Assembly (NCBI GenBank): GCA_029379385.1
Contig: CM055614.1
Span: forward strand, 16,597,994-16,661,993
DNA from: Quillaja saponaria
Taxonomy: Eukaryota > Streptophyta > Magnoliopsida > Fabales > Quillajaceae
Length of the DNA: 64,000 nucleotides
Direction: 5' to 3'
The notes below the pieces were generated by a model. That model made no database searches, was not told the DNA's origin, and saw only the letters and a program-made list of their open reading frames with translations. The number at the start of each line of letters is the position of its first letter. The first letter of the stretch is position 1. The position numbers were made by a program, and so were the translations under genes. Of this stretch, positions 60,856 through 64,000 are shown piece by piece.

Positions 60856-63760
60856 ACCCCCCGGCCCGCAGTCCTTCCTGATAGTGCTGGCTTCTCAAAC
60901 AGATACTGAAATGGGTCCATCCTGGACAAAAGCCAGACTTGGTAGGCTAGCATGTAGTGTCTAAGTCTCTGCGTGGCCCAGACAAGCGCAAGGCATGCCT
61001 TTTCAAGCGAAGAGTATCTAGATACAAAAGGCAACTAGAAGGCCCATCTAAGATTTTAGTGTTTTTTTTTTTTAAAAAAAAAAACTCAACAAAGAGTTCT
61101 AATAGAAACAATAAAGGTCCCTAAAACATTTAAAAAAAAAAAACTAAATTAGCCACTGGCCTTTAGCCTACAGATTGAAGTCTAAGAGCATCCCTGTTTC
61201 ATGGCAAAAAAGCAAAGGATATTTTTAGTGCGCATCACTTTGCTCAGGTGTGCGCTTGCACCTAGGTCGCCTAGAGACTTTGATAACACTAATCCCATAT
61301 TTAGTAGTGCTAGCACTAGCACAAAAAGAGTAATCAAATTCAAAACTATTCCCTATAATGGAGTGAAAAAGCTCCAAAAGTACATAAACAAAGCTCCGGG
61401 TCAAAACAAATTAGAGTCATGTGAATGAGATTCAATTGTGAGAATTTGACACATCTATGCTTGTTTTGTCTTTCACTCTTTCCTATCGTCTATATGGATG
61501 GAAGGGAATGGAGGGAGCGGAAAGAGAGAGGGGATGTTATGTTACCAAATCCTTGGTTTGGGAGGTTTTCAAAGGAGGGAGAGGAAATGTATCCTTTCAA
61601 ATATAAAGCGCATCCCCCCCCCCCCCCCCCCCTAATAATTCCAAATAAGGAGGATTTGGAGGTAGAGTACGAACATTATAATTTTTGCTTGTAGTGACAA
61701 ATATACTCCTATCCTTTCTATTAAATACCACTAATTCCTAAATAAAACAATTTGGGGACATAATCATTAAAGTATGTAATATTCTACCATTTCCTTTCCT
61801 TCCCCTCAACTCACCAAACAATAAATGTATCTTATTCTCTCTTTTTCTCTCAAACTCCTAAGTCTCTTACTTTCTCTTTCTTTTGCTGCTACAGCTTAAT
61901 CAGCTCACTGTACACAGCTATTGGAACAGTCCCTATTTACATCCTTCTTCAATTTTTAAACCTTAACCTTGAACCCCTATGCCCAATATAACAACACTGC
62001 ACGAAAAAAATCCTAAATATGAAAGCTACTAAGAACTTAGTAAGTATTTTTCACAATTTGCAAATTACAATTAAAAGAAAAAGAAGTTACCAGGTGGAGG
62101 AACAGAGGTTATAGTATTGCACAAAGCACAGCAAACATTTGTAGCTCCTCTAGGATAAAGAAGAATGCTTCTACAGCCACTACATGCCAGCTGGCTCTGC
62201 ATAGCTGCAACTGCAATAGTTAAAGATATGATATTAATTTTTTTATAGGAAAAGAAAATTTTATTGACAAAGAAAGAAGTACAAGAGAGGAAAAGAAGTC
62301 CTCCAAAGTATAAAGTATAAATAAAAATAGCAAAGAAAAATGTAAACTCAAAACAATAAGCTCTCCAATCGTGTATATCTATTAAAAAAACACCCCGAAA
62401 GGCTCCTGAAGCAGAACATCAAAGAGAAGTTAAGAAAACAATCTTGCCACTTATGAGATGCCATGGGAGACTACAGTCACAAAATATCCTCACAATACGT
62501 TCCACCCATACAACCCAAACCACTGCAAAGAAAGCACATCTCCACAGATACTGAAGTCTAACTCTAAACATCTTTTTTTCTCCAAAACTTCAGTATCAAA
62601 TCATCAAAGATATGATATTCATAGCAATCAGGTTTAACCAAGAGCTTGATCAAAGCATATAATGCATAGTTACCAGGATTGTGTACAATTCGAAATGTGA
62701 AACGGGAACAAGATTCGTTGCCTGGTTAAAAATATGATTTGATGGGGGTAGACTTAGTTAGTTTGCTATTTCAGGATATGATTCATTTGAATTATTACTC
62801 AAGTAGCCTTATTATAGGACTCCACTTTTGTTACCATTTGTTTTGTACCTTCTCAAATTTATAGACTCTATTTATGTTTTTTAGCTTTTCAAATTTAATG
62901 GGGTTAATAACATGCTTTTAGGAATAAAACTAGGAAATTGGGCCAACTTAGGCCTATGCCCGTAATTAGAAAGTAAAAAGACAAAAGACGAGAAAACAAA
63001 CTAAATGATATGGTGTGTTGAAGTCATCTTCAACACCAAGACCTAGGGCACGAAGAAAAAGTTGCAAACTGCTCCAGCCGTCAACACCAAAACGGCAATG
63101 CATACCAGAACTCCATCATTCTAGGTCAAAAACAGCATATTTGTGTCAAAAAAAAAAAAAAAAAAACCATTTCTTGATTATTTTCGCCGAAATCATTCAA
63201 TTGAATCATTTTTCATTGACTACAAAGAGTCAGAGATTGGTTTGTCCCTTTTTCTGATCTGGATCGCGAACCAAAACGATCTAAAATGAAAAAGTTTTGT
63301 GAACTGGGATACAAGATCCAGACTGCGGTTCCCAAGGAGTTCCAATGTTCTTGGTAACTATGAATATGATATGAGGTTATATACCCTAGCAATGGGTATT
63401 TTTTTATAAAAAAAAACTAATAGACGCAGGTGATGTGTATTGTGAATTTGAGGCCCATATACCATGAAATTAAAAAAAACTATGAATATGATATGAGGTT
63501 ATATACCCTAGCAATGAAATTCTAGTTTCACTCAATCAACTACAAATTAAACTTCTGTGAATCCAAAAGAAAATAAAACTAATGAACAGAGAAATCTTCA
63601 TGCGGCCAGACAATTGGAATGAATTATGGCTGAAACAGAAAGATTAAAAAGAGAGAGAGAGAGAGAACAAGATTACCAGAATTCGCTAACTCCTTGAGAT
63701 TTTCTGACTTCTGTTTTTCCCAGCTGTGGTGATGGCACTACGAAACAGAAAAATCAACGG
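56603..63760 (-). CDS. LSD1: LSD1-like zinc-finger protein (cell-death regulator), complete, six coding exons
   Basis: LSD1 is a plant-specific negative regulator of superoxide-triggered cell death that binds bZIP and metacaspase partners. Coding exons on the minus strand: 62091-62202 (ATG at 62202), 58936-59046, 58038-58150, 56925-57005, 56750-56821, 56603-56644. All are GT-AG, the phases fit, and the product is 176 residues (Arabidopsis LSD1 is about 184). Three CxxC-x14-CxxC fingers of the zf-LSD1 type: Cys7/10/25/28, Cys46/49/64/67 ([19 protein letters not shown]) and Cys84/87/102/105 ([19 protein letters not shown]). The C-terminus keeps [17 protein letters not shown] and [10 protein letters not shown] 5' UTR exon ends at 63677; the UTR intron is 62211-63676. 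Intron 1 (59047-62090) is 3 kb because of inserted elements. The transcription start is estimated. Confidence 0.94.
59235..59382 (-). mobile_element. 5'-truncated LINE in LSD1 intron 1
   Basis: A 148-bp insertion is flanked by an 18-bp duplication with one difference (59217-59234 AGAGTACATTCAATTTTC; 59383-59400 AGAGTATATTCAATTTTC). The minus strand carries the L1-like 3' end (GGACTTCTTGTCCTC, CTTTCTCCCTTTATAAAATT) and points the same way as the host gene. Related to the copy at 62236-62605. Confidence 0.85.
59598..59893 (+). mobile_element. Complete TRIM retroelement (296 bp, 73-bp LTRs) in LSD1 intron 1
   Basis: Two terminal repeats, 59598-59670 and 59821-59893, both begin TGTAAGAGATTATAACCCAT and end TTTGACA, with about ten differences. 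A tRNA-Met primer site TGATATCAGAGCC starts directly after the first (59671). A purine-rich GTGTGGGGGTG (59810-59820) precedes the second. Internal part is 150 bp with no coding. Such short, gag-less LTR elements are TRIMs. The five-base flanks AGACT and AGGTC do not match well, so the target duplication has decayed or is misplaced. It lies antisense to the host gene. Confidence 0.9.
60280..60531 (-). other. Unassigned 83-codon open frame in LSD1 intron 1
   Basis: Minus strand, begins [19 protein letters not shown] do not recognise a family. It sits in the intron between the TRIM and the gypsy scrap. Its hydrophobic composition is not a strong sign of a real protein. Confidence 0.2.
60793..60855 (+). 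repeat. 63-base C homopolymer in LSD1 intron 1
   Basis: Sixty-three consecutive C, then one A and six C (to 60862). It is flanked by transposon-derived sequence. Open frames of poly-Pro or poly-Gly across it are artefacts. Confidence 0.95.
60870..61034 (-). pseudogene. gypsy RNase H fragment in LSD1 intron 1
   Basis: The minus strand reads [20 protein letters not shown], then [20 protein letters not shown] and EKPALSGRT, the RNase H block of gypsy pol. It ends abruptly at the C-rich tract. The fragment is 55 codons long, and the rest of the element is not present. It is a scrap carried by another insertion or a partial insertion. Confidence 0.85.
61035..62090. other. Distal part of LSD1 intron 1
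   Basis: It holds two A-rich runs at about 61073-61083 and 61132-61142, and a 19-base C run at 61614-61632. A region at 61235-61280 (GTGTGCGCTTGCACCTAGGTCGCC) belongs to a C/G-rich repeat also hinted at around 60720. No gene. Confidence 0.5.
62236..62605 (-). mobile_element. 5'-truncated LINE (L1-like) in the LSD1 5' UTR intron
   Basis: A 370-bp insertion is bounded by exact 14-bp duplications AAAGATATGATATT (62222-62235 and 62606-62619). The minus strand encodes [20 protein letters not shown], a plant L1 reverse-transcriptase C-terminal block (with stops nearby). It ends in the 3' UTR GAGGACTTCTTTTCCTC and an A-rich tail at 62236-62246. It points the same way as the host gene. Confidence 0.88.
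63357..63516. repeat. 38-bp direct repeat flanking an 84-bp insert in the LSD1 5' UTR intron
   Basis: The two copies, 63357-63394 and 63479-63516, are identical over 38 bases (ACTATGAATATGATATGAGG at their starts). The insert between them ends in an A-rich stretch (63466-63478) and begins with a T run. Confidence 0.85.
63651..63666 (+). repeat. (GA)8 microsatellite
   Basis: Eight GA units just inside the UTR intron of the LSD1-like gene, next to the donor site at 63676. Confidence 0.9.
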
Positions 63761-64000
63761 TCTGTGGAAGAAAATAAACAATTTCAAATACGTTATTTGA
63801 TAGGGCCAGAGAAGACTAACAAGGTTACAAAATACACAAAAAAGTTGTTAGAATAGCATGAAAGAAGAGTAGTTAGTATCCAGACCCATTTGTTTGCCAA
63901 TACCAGACCCCATTTGAGCACTCACTGTTTATGGGTATATACGACCCAGACCCAACCATGGTTTCTTTAAAAGAACTAGAACAATGGTTAGCCTTGTACA
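63761..64000 (-). promoter_or_regulatory. Upstream region (presumed promoter) of the LSD1-like gene
   Basis: 240 bases beyond the UTR exon, no coding sequence. No TATA box can be placed with confidence on the minus strand. Confidence 0.35.

Noticed and set aside
60762..61034. Gly-rich (or Pro-rich) protein across the C tract
   Set aside because: The poly-Gly/poly-Pro part is the homopolymer. Only the RNase H end (60870-61034) is real.

Overview
The window is plant nuclear DNA, most likely from an AT-rich, repeat-rich eudicot. The evidence is intron-split plant genes (an LSD1-type zinc-finger gene, an AKR4-type aldo-keto reductase, a relic of the ribosome-biogenesis RNA-binding protein MRD1/RBM19) and Ty3/gypsy elements with a tRNA-Met-type primer site. 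Also present are Ty1/copia, MULE/FAR1, LINE, SINE and TRIM elements. The species cannot be named from sequence alone. There is one 100-base assembly gap (49228-49327).

Layout. 1-8159: a minus-strand Ty3/gypsy element that runs off the left edge; its LTR is split by a complete 2480-bp solo LTR on the plus strand with a GCCAA target duplication. 9765-19859: a plus-strand gypsy relic whose body is interrupted by a second, deleted gypsy-type element (12956-18166). That inner element carries, in antisense, a fragment of a HOS15/TBL1-like WD40 gene in place of gag-pol. 19860-26880: AT-rich spacer with SINEs and a decayed FAR1/MULE transposase. 26898-28989 and 34783-38190: two further solo LTRs. 40744-43883: a four-exon, apparently intact aldo-keto reductase gene with SINE relics in intron 1. 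44799-46760: minus-strand copia relic. 47100-49227: plus-strand gypsy tail and LTR. 50598-55566: decayed 3' half of an MRD1-like gene with a MULE in an intron. 56603-63760: complete LSD1-like gene on the minus strand, its introns loaded with a TRIM, two target-flanked LINEs, a gypsy RNase H scrap and a 63-base C homopolymer.

Only two genes look functional: the aldo-keto reductase, with catalytic Asp/Tyr/Lys/His all present, and the LSD1-like gene, with three zf-LSD1 fingers and the conserved C-terminal tail. I see no pathway link between them. The rest records repeated retroelement insertion, LTR-LTR recombination to solo LTRs, and host-gene capture. The most notable item is the retroelement carrying the WD40 (HOS15-like) fragment.
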